From the NCBI GenBank assembly GCA_017449675.1, contig JAFTFG010000026.1:1-63421 (forward strand): a stretch of 63,421 bases of DNA. The letters are read 5' to 3'. Origin of the DNA: Prevotella sp. GTDB taxonomy: Bacteria > Bacteroidota > Bacteroidia > Bacteroidales > Bacteroidaceae. The notes under the pieces are model-generated. The model saw only the letters and a list, made by a program, of their open reading frames with translations. It ran no database searches and was not told the DNA's origin. Shown here one piece after another: positions 51,874 through 59,960 of the stretch. A program made the position numbers and the translations under genes. Every line of letters begins with the position of its first letter. Within the stretch, counting starts at the first letter, position 1.

Positions 51874-53121
51874 TTACGACAGTTTATGAATCACCAGTCC
51901 TGAACGCAGTTTCGGCTCAAACCAGGTAGCCTTGGGAGGCATGATCTTACCACTGTCGGCAATATCCATGATCTGCTGCATGGTGACAGGATAGAGGGCA
52001 AGGGCGGCACGCATCTCACCAGAGTCCACACGACGTTTCAACTCACCCAAGCCACGCAGTCCGCCAACGAAGTCGATACGCTTCGAAGAGCGCAGGTCGC
52101 CAATGTTCAGTATCTCATCGAGAATCAGACGACTGCTGATATCCACGTCGAGCACACCAATCGGATCGGTATTGTCGTAAGTACCCTCTTTAGCCGTCAG
52201 GCTATACCAGTGCTGGTCAAGATAGAGAGAGAACTCATGGAGTTTTGCGGGTTTATAGATCTCCGTCCCCTTATCCTCTACGATGAAGTTCACCTGCAAG
52301 GCAGCCAGGAACTCCTCCGACGACATACCGTTCAGGTCTTTCACCACACGGTTGTAGTCGAGAATCGTCAGTTGACTTGCTTGGAAGCATACTGCCATGA
52401 AGTAGTTATATTCCTCCGTACCTGTATGGTTAGGATTCTGCTTCTGTTTCTCGGCCCCTACCAGAGCGGCGGCGGCAGAGCGATGGTGACCATCAGCAAT
52501 ATAGAGACTAGGCATCTTAGCAAACTCCTCTGTGATGGTCTGCATATCCTGCTCGTCGCTGATAATCCAGAACTGATGGCGGAAACCGTCAATAGGAGCG
52601 ATGAAGTCATACTCTGGCTCAGTAGCGGCATAGCGCTTGATCAATGCATCGAGCATCTGGTTGTCAGGATAAGCGAAGAAGACAGGCTCGATATTCGCAT
52701 TGTTCACACGGACATGCTTCATGCGGTCTTCCTCCTTGTCACGACGGGTGAGTTCATGCTTCTTGATATTACCCTTCTGGTAGTCATCCGTATGAGCACC
52801 GACCACCAGACCATATTGCGTCTTGCCGTTCATGGTCTGAGCATATATATAATAATGTTCGCGCGAGTCCTGAATGAGCCAGCCCTTATCCTGGAACTTC
52901 TGGAAGTTCTCCGCAGCCTTCTCATAGACACGAGGGTCATACTCGGAAGTGCCAACGGGGAAATCAATCTCTGGTTTGATGATATGATACAGACTCTTCT
53001 CGTTATCGCCTGCCTCGGCACGTGCCTCCTCTGAGTCGAGCACGTCATAGGGGCGGCTCTCCACTTGTTCCACCAACTCTTTTGGGGGACGTATTCCCTT
53101 AAATGGTTTTACGATTGCCAT
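51874..53121 (-). CDS. DUF1015 family protein
   Basis: The 415-residue cytoplasmic protein has the DUF1015 start (KPFKGIRPPKELVEQVESRPYDV), the region YYIYAQTMNGKTQYGLVVG, the conserved ADGHHRSAAA near residue 215, and the end block DIADSGKIMPPKATWFEPKL. The family is uncharacterised but repeatedly sits with serA and serC in Bacteroidales, as here, which hints at serine metabolism (inference). The start MAIVKPFKG follows the HIT gene by 37 bases. Confidence 0.92.
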   Translation of the reverse strand: MAIVKPFKGIRPPKELVEQVESRPYDVLDSEEARAEAGDNEKSLYHIIKPEIDFPVGTSEYDPRVYEKAAENFQKFQDKGWLIQDSREHYYIYAQTMNGKTQYGLVVGAHTDDYQKGNIKKHELTRRDKEEDRMKHVRVNNANIEPVFFAYPDNQMLDALIKRYAATEPEYDFIAPIDGFRHQFWIISDEQDMQTITEEFAKMPSLYIADGHHRSAAAALVGAEKQKQNPNHTGTEEYNYFMAVCFQASQLTILDYNRVVKDLNGMSSEEFLAALQVNFIVEDKGTEIYKPAKLHEFSLYLDQHWYSLTAKEGTYDNTDPIGVLDVDISSRLILDEILNIGDLRSSKRIDFVGGLRGLGELKRRVDSGEMRAALALYPVTMQQIMDIADSGKIMPPKATWFEPKLRSGLVIHKLS

Positions 53122-53158
53122 TGTCGAAGATTAAAAATTAAACATTAAACATCGACCA

Positions 53159-53584
53159 TTAAAGATTGGCCTTAATCTTCTCAATCATCTCCTGATACTC
53201 GGCATCCGACAGGTACACCTTACCCGGGTTCATCTGGAACGTGCCACCATAGTCAGGACCGTCCACATACTTCGGAGCCAGATGGAAGTGCAGGTGTGAG
53301 AGTTTGTCACTATAGGCACCATAGTTGATCTTCTCGGGATTGAAAGCCTTCTGCATGGCACGGGTCACCTGTGCCACATCAGCCATAAAAGCATTACGAT
53401 CGTCATCGCTCAGTTCGTTAAGGTCGTTCACATGGTCTTTATAAGCCACGAGGCAACGGCCGCGATAGGTCTGCTCCTTGAAAAGGAAGGCACGGGATAC
53501 ACGCAGTTGTGCAAACTCAATCATCAGATTGTGTAATGTCTCATTGTTGGTGCAGTACAGACACTGCTTAGGGTCACTTTGCAT
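53159..53584 (-). CDS. HIT-family nucleotide-binding protein
   Basis: The 141-residue protein starts MQSDPKQCLYCTNNETLHNL and carries the HIT triad as HLHFHLAPK near residue 104, with the N-terminal CxxC typical of zinc-binding HIT proteins. HIT proteins hydrolyse or transfer nucleotidyl groups. The ORF can be read upstream to 53647, but the promoter at 53617-53624 lies inside that extension, so ATG 53584 is the start. Confidence 0.92.
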   Translation of the reverse strand: MQSDPKQCLYCTNNETLHNLMIEFAQLRVSRAFLFKEQTYRGRCLVAYKDHVNDLNELSDDDRNAFMADVAQVTRAMQKAFNPEKINYGAYSDKLSHLHFHLAPKYVDGPDYGGTFQMNPGKVYLSDAEYQEMIEKIKANL

Positions 53585-53616
53585 AGTCTTTTTCGTTTTA
53601 GAATTAAATATGATGG

Positions 53617-53649
53617 CAAAGTTACAAATAAAAAGTGAGTCAACCAAAT
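53617..53649 (-). promoter_or_regulatory. HIT-DUF1015-yigZ promoter
   Basis: TTTG (53646-53649), 21 bases, TAACTTTG (53617-53624), 32 bases before the HIT ATG. It overlaps the serA terminator. Confidence 0.72.
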
Positions 53650-53664
53650 GGTCAACTCACTTTC
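53632..53664 (-). terminator. serC-serA terminator
   Basis: A stem of AAAGTGAGT with ACTCACTTT plus three inner pairs and a 2-bp mismatch is followed on the minus strand by TTTATTTG. It lies 20 bases after the serA stop. Confidence 0.72.
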
Positions 53665-53683
53665 TTTTTGTATGATAATCAAA

Positions 53684-54601
53684 TTACTTGTTCACCTGGA
53701 ACTTGGTGTCACCGTCCTTGAAGAAGGCGTTGATCTGCTTGGCAGCGGCAATACCAGCATTGATGTTAGCCTCAGCAGTCTGGGCACCCATCTTCTTAGG
53801 AGTAGAGAAATAACGTCCCTCGAACTTCTGGAACTCGTCGTTGGCATCGGGCATGATGTCCGTCACGAACTTCAGGTCCTCACGCTCCTGCATCAGTTTA
53901 ATCAACTCAGGCTCGTTGATAACCTCCTTACGAGCAGTATTCACGAGGACACCACCCTTCTTCAGTTTACCCACCAGCGCATAGTTGATGCTCTGCTTGG
54001 TCTCAGGAGTAGCGGGGATATGGAGAGATACCACATCACAGGTCTCGAAGAGCGCATCCTGGTTAGCGACAGCATGTACACCAGCCTTCTCGATGACCTC
54101 TGCGGGGCAGAAAGCATCGTAAGCATAGACATCCATACCAAAGCCCTTGGCGATACGAGCCACGTTACGACCTACATTACCGAAAGCGAGAATACCCAGT
54201 TTCTTACCCAGTAACTCAGAGCCGCTCTTACCGTTATAGAAACCACGGACAGCCATCACCAACAGACCGAATACCAATTCGGCTACGGCATTAGCGTTCT
54301 GACCTGGGGTGTTCTCTGCGACTACGTTATGAGCGGTAGCAGCGGCAAGGTCGATGTTATCATAACCGGCACCTGCACGAACCACGATCTTCAACTGCTT
54401 AGCGGCATCGAGCACCTCAGCATCCACCTTATCCGAGCGGATAATCATTGCGTCGGCATCTTTCACGGCATCCAACAACTGTGCCTTCTCCGTATATTTC
54501 TCCAGCAGCACCAACTCATTGCCTGCTGCCTCTATTTCTGCTTTGATACCATTGACAGCGGCAACTGCGAATGGCTTCTCTGTTGCAACAAGAACCTTCA
54601 T
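53684..54601 (-). CDS. serA: D-3-phosphoglycerate dehydrogenase, short Lys-type
   Basis: This is the first enzyme of serine synthesis. The 305-residue protein lacks the C-terminal ACT domain, so feedback by serine through that domain is not possible. The NAD fold is GILAFGNVGRNVA and the catalytic Arg is in NTARKEVIN. Where most D-2-hydroxyacid dehydrogenases have TPH with the catalytic His, this one reads STPKKMGAQTAEAN, with Lys in that place. That substitution is typical of the Bacteroides/Entamoeba branch. It follows serC by 30 bases. Confidence 0.94.
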   Translation of the reverse strand: MKVLVATEKPFAVAAVNGIKAEIEAAGNELVLLEKYTEKAQLLDAVKDADAMIIRSDKVDAEVLDAAKQLKIVVRAGAGYDNIDLAAATAHNVVAENTPGQNANAVAELVFGLLVMAVRGFYNGKSGSELLGKKLGILAFGNVGRNVARIAKGFGMDVYAYDAFCPAEVIEKAGVHAVANQDALFETCDVVSLHIPATPETKQSINYALVGKLKKGGVLVNTARKEVINEPELIKLMQEREDLKFVTDIMPDANDEFQKFEGRYFSTPKKMGAQTAEANINAGIAAAKQINAFFKDGDTKFQVNK

Positions 54602-54631
54602 CTCAATGTTTAATCTTTAATGTTTAATGTA

Positions 54632-55699
54632 TTAATGATTAGCCTCAAATTCCTTCATACAAGCCACGAGTGCATTGCAGCCCTCGATGGTTTGGGCATT
54701 GTAGCAAGAAGCACGGAAACCACCTACGGAGCGGTGACCCTTCACGCCTACCATACCCTTAGAGGTAGCGAAGTCGAGGAAGTCTTTCTCCAACTCCTTA
54801 TACTCGTCGGCCATCACGAAGCAGAGGTTCATGACTGAACGGTCGGCAACCTCAGCAGTACCACGGAACAGTTTGTTACGATCAATCTCGCCATAGACAA
54901 TCTCGGCACGCTGCTGAGCCAACTTATCCATAGCCTCTACACCACCATTCTTCTTGATCCAACGCAGTGTCTCAAGGGCTGAGTAGATGGGTACCACAGG
55001 AGGTGTATTGAACATAGAGCCCTTGTCGACATGAGTACGATAGTCGAGCATGGTAGGAATCTCACGAGGAGCCTTACCCAGTTTCTCATCCTTCACGATG
55101 ACGATAGTCACACCGGCCATAGCGAGGTTCTTCTGGGCACCGGCATAGATAGCATCGTATTTCTTCACGTCGATAGGACGAGAGAAGATATCTGATGACA
55201 TATCAGCGATCAAGGGAACGTTCACGTCGAGGTCTTTACGGATCTCAGTACCATAGATAGTATTATTAGTCGTGATGTGCAGATAGTCTGCGTCAGCAGG
55301 TACTGTCCAGTCCTTGGGGATAAATGTATAATTGGCATCAGCGGAAGAAGCCACCTCAACCACCTCACCAAACAGTTTTGCTTCCTTCATGGCTTTCTTG
55401 GCCCATACACCAGTATTCAAGTAGGCAGCCTTCTTGATCAGGAAGTTATAAGGGATCATGCAGAACTCCAGAGAGGCACCGCCACCGAGGAAGATGACAG
55501 AATAGCCCTCAGGGATATCGAGCAGTTCCTTCACAAGAGCCACTGCTTCGTCTACTACGGGCTGGAAGTCCTTGGCACGGTGGCTAATCTCCATCAGAGA
55601 GAGACCAGAGCCATTGAAATCAAGACACTGTTGAGCGGTTTTCTCAATGACCTCACGGGGAAGCATTGAGGGTCCGGCATTAAAGTTGTACTTCTTCAT
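54632..55699 (-). CDS. serC: Phosphoserine aminotransferase
   Basis: This PLP enzyme of class V makes 3-phosphoserine from 3-phosphohydroxypyruvate and glutamate. The 355-residue chain starts [13 protein letters not shown] (the SerC N-terminal signature). It has [18 protein letters not shown] and the PLP lysine in YAGAQKNLA, and ends with the SerC block [17 protein letters not shown]. It is first in the serC-serA unit, with a promoter upstream. Confidence 0.97.
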   Translation of the reverse strand: MKKYNFNAGPSMLPREVIEKTAQQCLDFNGSGLSLMEISHRAKDFQPVVDEAVALVKELLDIPEGYSVIFLGGGASLEFCMIPYNFLIKKAAYLNTGVWAKKAMKEAKLFGEVVEVASSADANYTFIPKDWTVPADADYLHITTNNTIYGTEIRKDLDVNVPLIADMSSDIFSRPIDVKKYDAIYAGAQKNLAMAGVTIVIVKDEKLGKAPREIPTMLDYRTHVDKGSMFNTPPVVPIYSALETLRWIKKNGGVEAMDKLAQQRAEIVYGEIDRNKLFRGTAEVADRSVMNLCFVMADEYKELEKDFLDFATSKGMVGVKGHRSVGGFRASCYNAQTIEGCNALVACMKEFEANH

Positions 55700-55758
55700 T
55701 TTGTTTGCGAATTAAATTATTTATGATACTATTCTTTATCTGTTTTTGAAAAACGATG

Positions 55759-55790
55759 CGAAATTACACTTTTTATTTCAATTAGGCAAA
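55759..55790 (-). promoter_or_regulatory. serC-serA promoter
   Basis: TTTG (55787-55790), 20 bases, TAATTTCG (55759-55766). The -7 box has C in place of T at the seventh base, so it may be weaker. Leader about 55 bases. Confidence 0.65.
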
Positions 55791-55859
55791 TATTTGAGCA
55801 AGAATTAAGTATTTTAGGCAATTTTCTTACGTTTTGCAAAGCCCGCATGGCAAAATCCT

Positions 55860-57185
55860 TTACCGTACCGGCTCAACAATCGTCTTGATGCCCTTAATCT
55901 TCTCACCTTGTATCTCCCTGAGCAACTGTTGGAGTTTCTCACGACGGACTGCCACATAGGCATAGCGGTCATTCACATCGATACGCCCCAGGTCAGAAGC
56001 CTCCAAGCCTCCCTTCTTACAGAGGAAACCCACGATATCACCCTTGCTCACCTTGTCTTTCTTCCCCTTCCCTATATAGAGAGTCACCATCTTAGGGGCA
56101 GAAGGTTGATCTTCCTGTGACAACGTCACTGCAAAGGGAACAACCTCTCCCTCCACATAGTCAGGGATATGCTCCTCAGGACCTGTGATGAAGAACGCCT
56201 TACCTTGTTTATCCCAACGAGCGGTACGCCCTACCCGATGGATATACCCCTCCTCACTCTCCGGCATATGATAGTGGATGATATTGGCAATATCGGGAAT
56301 ATCCAAGCCACGAGAGGCCAGGTCTGTACTCACCATCACATTGACAGAACCATTAGAGAAACGATAAAGTGCTGCCTCACGCTGACGCTGTTCCATACCG
56401 CCATGGAAGAAACTGGTGGTGAAGCCCTGTTCCGTCAGGTAGTTATTCACACGTTCTACCGAGTCACGATAGTTCAGAAATACGATACTACTCGAATCAC
56501 CGACACTCAACAGCAGGTTGCGTAAGGTCTCCAACTTGTCTTTCACTGGACTCTTCACCTCATAAAGGGTCACCCGATCAGAAGTCTGTTCATCTTCCGG
56601 GAGGAAATCCACCACCGTCCCCTTCTTCGCCATGTTCACGAATTGGGGTATCTGCTCTGCCCTGGTGGCAGAAAGCAGGATACGGCGTTTCAGACCTGGC
56701 AGTCCTTTGATCAACTTCGCCATCTCAGCCTGGAATCCCATCTCGAGACATTTGTCAAACTCATCAATGACCAGAAAACGAATCCCATAGCGGGAGATAT
56801 TCTCCTTGTCAAGATGATCGTTCAGTCGACCGGGGGTTCCAAAGACAATCTGCGGTTTTATATCTCTCAGTTTACGATGCTCATCCATGGTCGCACGTCC
56901 TCCATAGCAACTGGCAGAACGAATACCAGAACCCATATTACGGAGCACCGTATCCGTTTGAAGTGCTAGTTCTCTTCCCGGCACGACCACCAAAGCCTGC
57001 ACCTCCTCAGAGGAGGCATCCAATAATTGTATCAAAGGCAACAGGTAAGCCAATGTTTTTCCTGTACCTGTCGGAGAGAGTAAAACAACATCACCGTCGG
57101 AGCGTAGGATGGCTTCGGCGGCGTGTTGCTGCATCTCATTCAATTGGTCGATGCGTAATTTCTGTAGTATCTTTTGGATATCCAC
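55860..57185 (-). CDS. DbpA-like DEAD-box RNA helicase
   Basis: This 441-residue ATP-dependent RNA helicase has motif I SPTGTGKT, motif Ib TPGR, motif II DEFD (Phe in place of Ala of DEAD), motif III SAT and motif VI HRVGRTAR. The C-terminal 75 residues (MVTLYIGKGKKDKVSKGDIV and on, with GRIDVNDRYAYVAV) form a DbpA-type RNA-binding domain, which in E. coli targets hairpin 92 of 23S rRNA. A role in 50S assembly is likely. It follows the OmpH-like gene by six bases. Confidence 0.92.
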   Translation of the reverse strand: MDIQKILQKLRIDQLNEMQQHAAEAILRSDGDVVLLSPTGTGKTLAYLLPLIQLLDASSEEVQALVVVPGRELALQTDTVLRNMGSGIRSASCYGGRATMDEHRKLRDIKPQIVFGTPGRLNDHLDKENISRYGIRFLVIDEFDKCLEMGFQAEMAKLIKGLPGLKRRILLSATRAEQIPQFVNMAKKGTVVDFLPEDEQTSDRVTLYEVKSPVKDKLETLRNLLLSVGDSSSIVFLNYRDSVERVNNYLTEQGFTTSFFHGGMEQRQREAALYRFSNGSVNVMVSTDLASRGLDIPDIANIIHYHMPESEEGYIHRVGRTARWDKQGKAFFITGPEEHIPDYVEGEVVPFAVTLSQEDQPSAPKMVTLYIGKGKKDKVSKGDIVGFLCKKGGLEASDLGRIDVNDRYAYVAVRREKLQQLLREIQGEKIKGIKTIVEPVR

Positions 57186-57191
57186 TCCTAT

Positions 57192-57815
57192 TTATTTCTT
57201 CTCTTCCTTCTTTTCAGCAGCAGGTTTGTTGAAGGTAGACTTATAACGCTTGTTCAAGCCATTGATGATATCGTCAGTGATGTCAAAGCGCTTAGCAGCA
57301 TACAGGATATTATCCCCCTGCTTAGTCAGAATGATATCATACTTCTTATCCTTGTTATAGTCTGCCAGGAAATGCTGTAAACTGTCACGCAGGCCCTCGT
57401 TATAGGTTGCCGTCTCGTTGGCCAGTTCGTTCTCAAGACGTGCCTGCAACTGCTGCAAGTCGTTCTGCTGACGCTGAATGGCAGCCTGCTGGCTCTCAGC
57501 CTGTTCACGGCTGGTGAAACCGTTATTGTTCAGTTTTTGCTGGAAATTATTCATAGCATTCTGCAACTGCTGGCCTTTCTGGTTCAGCGTATTACGAGCA
57601 TTGTTGCTCTTCTTCTGGAGCACGAGTGTGAAGTCCTTGCAATACTCATACTGTGTCATCAGCGAGTCAACCTCAACATAAGCGATTTTCAGTCCACCGC
57701 CATTGGCAGAGTCTGCGGAAGCCGGCTGATCGTCCATCTTAGGACTAGCGTTATTACACGATGCGAGTGCTACGATGGCGGCAACAGCCATAGTGCCAAT
57801 AATGTACTTTTTCAT
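57192..57815 (-). CDS. OmpH/Skp-like periplasmic lipoprotein
   Basis: The 207-residue protein has a lipoprotein signal (AIVALASC, Cys about 20). A Ser/Ala-rich linker leads to an OmpH/Skp-like domain: IAYVEVDSLMTQYEYCKDF, a long Gln/Asn-rich coiled coil (about 65-150), and the return strand YDIILTKQGDNILYA. Skp proteins hold unfolded outer-membrane proteins in the periplasm. The lipid anchor is unlike E. coli Skp but common in Bacteroidetes. Confidence 0.88.
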   Translation of the reverse strand: MKKYIIGTMAVAAIVALASCNNASPKMDDQPASADSANGGGLKIAYVEVDSLMTQYEYCKDFTLVLQKKSNNARNTLNQKGQQLQNAMNNFQQKLNNNGFTSREQAESQQAAIQRQQNDLQQLQARLENELANETATYNEGLRDSLQHFLADYNKDKKYDIILTKQGDNILYAAKRFDITDDIINGLNKRYKSTFNKPAAEKKEEKK

Positions 57816-57830
57816 TGTTTTGATATGTTT

Positions 57831-58046
57831 TTAATTCTTCAATTTTTCTTCTACTGCAAATCTACTCTTTCTTCGCATTTCACGATCCTGATCCATCACA
57901 CAGTGAATTCCTCTCTCCCGCATCGCCTGACTGTCATGAATATGCTGCGATGAGAAGGTTCCATTCTTGCCGGAAAGAACTTTTATTAAGAAAAAAGCCA
58001 TCCCTATAGCAATTATTAACGTGCTTAATAGCAGGATTTTCATCAT
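57831..58046 (-). CDS. Small membrane-anchored protein, 71 residues
   Basis: One hydrophobic span (MMKILLLSTLIIAIGMAFFL) is followed by a polar tail with SSQHIHDSQAMRERGIHCVM and a basic end. The sequence is strongly patterned and I recall similar short Bacteroidales proteins with the HIHD...RGIHC block, but no function. It is the first of three genes with the OmpH-like protein (15 bases downstream) and the helicase. Confidence 0.75.
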   Translation of the reverse strand: MMKILLLSTLIIAIGMAFFLIKVLSGKNGTFSSQHIHDSQAMRERGIHCVMDQDREMRRKSRFAVEEKLKN

Positions 58047-58053
58047 AAATGAT

Positions 58054-58061
58054 TACTTTTG
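58054..58061 (+). promoter_or_regulatory. pepD -7 box
   Basis: TACTTTTG fits TAnnTTTG. No clear TTTG at -33. Leader about 58 bases. Confidence 0.5.
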
Positions 58062-58078
58062 CGTTTGCAAATCGACTG

Positions 58079-58086
58079 CAAAGTTA
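58079..58086 (-). promoter_or_regulatory. -7 box for the small membrane protein operon
   Basis: TAACTTTG on the minus strand, 32 bases before the ATG at 58046. It faces away from the pepD promoter and lies within its leader, so the two transcripts share about 25 bases. The -33 position is not consensus. Confidence 0.55.
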
Positions 58087-58125
58087 AACAATTAATTTAG
58101 AAAACCGATAAAATAAACATTAATA

Positions 58126-59589
58126 ATGAATAAAAGAGAGTTAAAACCTGCCGTTGTCTTTGAACAATTTGCGAAGATCAACGAAATTCCACGCCCTTCC
58201 AAGCGTGAAGAGAAAATGATTGAGTATCTGAGAAACTTCGGTGAGAGTCATGGTCTTGAGACAAAAGTGGACGAGACAGGCAACGTCATCATCCGCAAGT
58301 CTGCCACCCCAGGTATGGAGAACCGCAAGACCGTTATCCTACAGAGTCACATGGATATGGTATGCGACAAGTTGGTAGACTATGAGATAGACTTTGACAA
58401 CGATCCCATCAAGACCTATATTGACGGTGAGTGGTTGACCGCCGAGGGTACAACACTGGGAGCAGACGACGGTATCGGCTGTGCCATGGAACTGGCATTA
58501 TTGGAGAGCAACGATATCGCACATGGTCCCATTGAATGTGTTTTCACTCGCGATGAGGAAACGGGACTGACAGGTGCCGAGGGCATGAAAGCCGGTTTTA
58601 TGACAGGTGACTACCTCATCAATCTAGACTCAGAGGACGAGGGTGAGATTTTTGTCTCCTGCGCCGGAGGACGTAACACCACAGCCAAATTCACCTTCAA
58701 GCGTGAAGAGGCTCCTGCAGGCTCTTTCTTCCTGCGGGCCCAGTTGAAAGGACTCGTGGGAGGACACTCTGGAGATGACATCAACAAGCAACGTGCCAAT
58801 GCCATCAAATTACTGGGACGTTTCCTCTATCAAGAGATATTGCGCTATGAGGGTATCCGCCTGGCTCAGTTTAATAGCGGTAAGATGCACAATGCCATTC
58901 CTCGTGACGGTATGTTCGTCATTGCCGTTCCTAATGCCATCAAAGAGAACATCAAGGCAGACTGGAATATCTTCGCCTCTGACGTGGAAGAAGAGTTCCA
59001 TGTGACAGATTCCAATATGATATGGACGATGGAGAGTACGGATGCGGAACCCGTCATCGAAACACAAGTGGCCCACAACTTCATCTACGCCATTCAGGCT
59101 GTAGACAACGGCATCTATGCTATCTGCCAAGACCCTGAACTAAACGGCATGGTAGAGACTTCAAGTAATATAGCCAGCATCGAGACAACAGAGCATGCCA
59201 TCAACATCGTTTCGTCGCAGCGCAGTAATGTCATGTCCAACCTTGACAATATGTGTGCCACTGTTGGTGCCTGCTTCCGCCTGGCTGGAGCAGAGGTCGT
59301 TCACGGCGACGGCTATCCGGCTTGGAAGATGCGGGCTCATAGTGAATTACAGAAAATCGTAAAAGACTCCTACGTGAAACTTTTCGGCAAAGAGCCTGTG
59401 GTACGGGGTATCCATGCAGGATTGGAGTGCGGTCTCTTCTCTGAGCGTTATCCTAATCTGGACATGGTAAGTTTCGGTCCCACACTGCGTTTTGTCCATA
59501 CACCCGAGGAACGTCTGCTCATACCTACCGTACAGATGGTATGGGATCATCTTCTGGATGTCCTCAAGAATATCCCCCAGAAGTCATGA
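58126..59589 (+). CDS. pepD: Aminoacyl-histidine dipeptidase (PepD, M20C)
   Basis: The 487-residue cytosolic zinc dipeptidase cleaves Xaa-His and other dipeptides. The metal ligands are clear: H in QSHMDMV, bridging D in LGADDGIGC, catalytic/ligand EE in TRDEETGLTGAEG, D in LINLDSEDEGE, and a late H in GIHAGLECG. The lid domain lies between about 200 and 400. The start ATG follows purine-rich sequence. It supports peptide catabolism together with the M13 peptidase. Its stop overlaps the next gene (ATGA). Confidence 0.95.
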   Translation: MNKRELKPAVVFEQFAKINEIPRPSKREEKMIEYLRNFGESHGLETKVDETGNVIIRKSATPGMENRKTVILQSHMDMVCDKLVDYEIDFDNDPIKTYIDGEWLTAEGTTLGADDGIGCAMELALLESNDIAHGPIECVFTRDEETGLTGAEGMKAGFMTGDYLINLDSEDEGEIFVSCAGGRNTTAKFTFKREEAPAGSFFLRAQLKGLVGGHSGDDINKQRANAIKLLGRFLYQEILRYEGIRLAQFNSGKMHNAIPRDGMFVIAVPNAIKENIKADWNIFASDVEEEFHVTDSNMIWTMESTDAEPVIETQVAHNFIYAIQAVDNGIYAICQDPELNGMVETSSNIASIETTEHAINIVSSQRSNVMSNLDNMCATVGACFRLAGAEVVHGDGYPAWKMRAHSELQKIVKDSYVKLFGKEPVVRGIHAGLECGLFSERYPNLDMVSFGPTLRFVHTPEERLLIPTVQMVWDHLLDVLKNIPQKS

Positions 59590-59957
59590 GACACCTTATT
59601 TATATATTAACGAGTTTGCCTCTCCTGCTGTTTGCCTCATGCGGACCGCAGGCAGAGGCAGAACAACTCGTAGAGCAGTTTATGGAGCAGAACATGCGTG
59701 AAGACCTGAAACCATCATCTGTTCACTTTACAGATATCGATTCCACACACGCCATTACCGACTCCATCATCATCAGTCTCCGTCAAACAGCCCGTCAGGC
59801 AAAACGTTATCAGCCAAAAATCCAGTATGCCCCGGACGAGCCTTTCCGCAAACTCATCATTACCCGTGTCAGATACGATCTGGGGGATGAGGAATGCAGT
59901 GACACCTATTATCTTGACATGGAACTGACCCGTGTCGTCGCCTTCAAGGAAAACTAG
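59586..59957 (+). CDS. Small lipoprotein downstream of pepD
   Basis: The 123-residue protein is MRHLIYILTSLPLLLFASCG followed by PQAEAEQLVEQFMEQNM. The lipobox FASC places the anchor Cys at 19. The rest is a compact alpha/beta domain ending DTYYLDMELTRVV. The ATG overlaps the pepD stop by four bases, so it is co-translated. The frame can be read from 59541, but that lies inside pepD. No family recognised. It ends three bases from the convergent relA gene. Confidence 0.82.
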   Translation: MRHLIYILTSLPLLLFASCGPQAEAEQLVEQFMEQNMREDLKPSSVHFTDIDSTHAITDSIIISLRQTARQAKRYQPKIQYAPDEPFRKLIITRVRYDLGDEECSDTYYLDMELTRVVAFKEN

Positions 59958-59960
59958 TGT

